From positions 62,001 to 126,000 of the forward strand of contig NZ_NESM01000005.1 in NCBI RefSeq assembly GCF_002778285.1: a stretch of DNA of 64,000 nt. The letters are read 5' to 3'. Origin of the DNA: Limnohabitans sp. 15K. GTDB taxonomy: Bacteria > Pseudomonadota > Gammaproteobacteria > Burkholderiales > Burkholderiaceae_C. The translations under genes and the position numbers were made by a program. This document shows, piece after piece, positions 63,413 through 64,000 of the stretch. Numbering within the stretch: position 1 is the stretch's first letter; each line of letters begins with the position of its first letter. The notes beneath the pieces are model-generated. The model had not been told where the DNA came from, made no database searches, and saw nothing but the letters and a program-made list of their open reading frames with translations.

Positions 63413-64000
63413 ATGCCAGCCAAGCCAATCCCTCCGGCAGCGAAAACTGCTGCCAAAACCCTCAGCGCCCCCCAAAAGGCGCTGATCAAGCTCGGCTTGA
63501 GGCGTGACATCGATCTGGCGCTGCACCTGCCGCTGCGCTACGAAGACGAGACCCGCATCGTCAAGCTGGTGGATGCCCGTGAAGGCGATGTGGCACAGAT
63601 CGAAGCGACGGTCACGGCCTGCGAGATCACGATGCGGCCGCGCCGCCAGCTGCTGGTGACGGTAGACGACGGCTCAGACACCTGCGTGATGCGGTTTTTC
63701 AGTTTTTACCCTTCGCACCAAAAGGCGCTGGCGGTGGGCAACCGCATCCGGGCGCGGGGCGAAGTCAAGGGCGGCTTCATGGGCCTGACCATGATGCACC
63801 CGACTTTCAAGGCCGCTGGCGGTAATTTGGCAGAGGCTTTAACGCCCGTTTACCCGACGGTGGCAGGCTTGGCGCAAGCTTATTTGCGCCGTGCCGTCAT
63901 CACGGGCTTGAACCATGCCGACCTGAGCGAGACCATGCCTGCGGGCATCGCTTGGCCTGACCCGCGAGGTGCTTGGTCGCTGCGAGATGCTTTGCGTTTT
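63413..64000 (+). CDS. recG: ATP-dependent DNA helicase RecG (N-terminal part)
   Basis: The first 196 codons of RecG run off the right edge. After a basic, Pro/Ala-rich start (PAKPIPPAAKTAAKT) come LIKLGLRRDIDLALHLPLRYEDETRIV, the OB-fold wedge domain with ATVTACEITMRPRRQLLVTVDDGSDTCVMRFFSFYPSHQKAL and GLTMMHPTF, and the following LTPVYPTVAGLAQAYLRRAV segment. RecG rewinds stalled forks and R-loops. The helicase domains lie outside the window. ATG 63413 is the first in-frame Met before the conserved part. Confidence 0.93.
   Translation, partial: MPAKPIPPAAKTAAKTLSAPQKALIKLGLRRDIDLALHLPLRYEDETRIVKLVDAREGDVAQIEATVTACEITMRPRRQLLVTVDDGSDTCVMRFFSFYPSHQKALAVGNRIRARGEVKGGFMGLTMMHPTFKAAGGNLAEALTPVYPTVAGLAQAYLRRAVITGLNHADLSETMPAGIAWPDPRGAWSLRDALRF

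Overview
The window looks like chromosomal DNA of a betaproteobacterium, most likely a freshwater member of the Comamonadaceae (Burkholderiales). The support is family content: Bug-type solute receptors, PhaM, the Burkholderiales families DUF3567 and DUF2946, an rsmI-yraN-diaA-dolP block, and gatCAB divergent from mreBCD-mrdA. The genus cannot be fixed from the sequence. Coding density is very high. No rRNA, tRNA, CRISPR array, prophage or intact insertion sequence was seen. Both edges cut genes: 28 codons of an unidentified gene on the left and the first 196 codons of recG on the right.

Left part (1-31.5 kb) is mainly metabolism. After a DMT exporter comes the housekeeping set rsmI / yraN-diaA-dolP. 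It is followed by a beta-hydroxyacid dehydrogenase, yggS, an asparaginase and a protein fusing a biotin carrier to a carboxyltransferase. A minus-strand catabolic operon (14.56 to 10.25 kb: MarR regulator, FAD monooxygenase, DUF2783, VOC protein, fumarylacetoacetase) is headed by a near-perfect palindrome and looks like aromatic-acid degradation. A second minus-strand operon (21.1 to 14.65 kb) holds an FAH hydrolase, two Bug receptors, a two-subunit molybdenum hydroxylase and a ModA-like protein without a signal peptide. It probably serves an N-heterocyclic or aromatic substrate. Next come a glycolate/lactate-type oxidase, a LysR regulator, purU, an omega-amino-acid transaminase, an AbrB-type membrane protein, DUF3567, DUF3108 and an IclR/FAH divergent pair with a candidate operator.

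The accessory patch (31.6-33.4 kb) is wedged between an alpha/beta hydrolase and gatB. It holds a Phd/VapC-like toxin-antitoxin pair, a three-copy alternating inverted repeat, a decayed winged-helix gene remnant and an HNH-nuclease-like gene. That protein contains two tandem modules, and the second has lost the catalytic Asp-His. Its base composition is less G+C-rich than its neighbours.

Right part (33.4-64 kb): gatCAB (amidotransferase) is divergent from mreB-mreC-mreD-mrdA (rod shape). Then come marC, a VOC protein, a DksA-like protein, a GST and a four-gene copper-handling cluster (DUF2946, TonB receptor, YcnI/DUF1775, PCuAC). A sulfate importer locus follows with two paralogous binding proteins that share a duplicated leader, then cysT-cysW-cysA. 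After that are phaM and a FIST-domain gene, overlapping by 4 nt, an AAA/DUF4143 ATPase with a palindrome at its start codon, and a short KdpD-like kinase and KdpE-like regulator directly upstream of a Kup potassium transporter. The window ends with tgt and queA (queuosine), a small lipoprotein next to an extremely AT-rich spacer, and recG.
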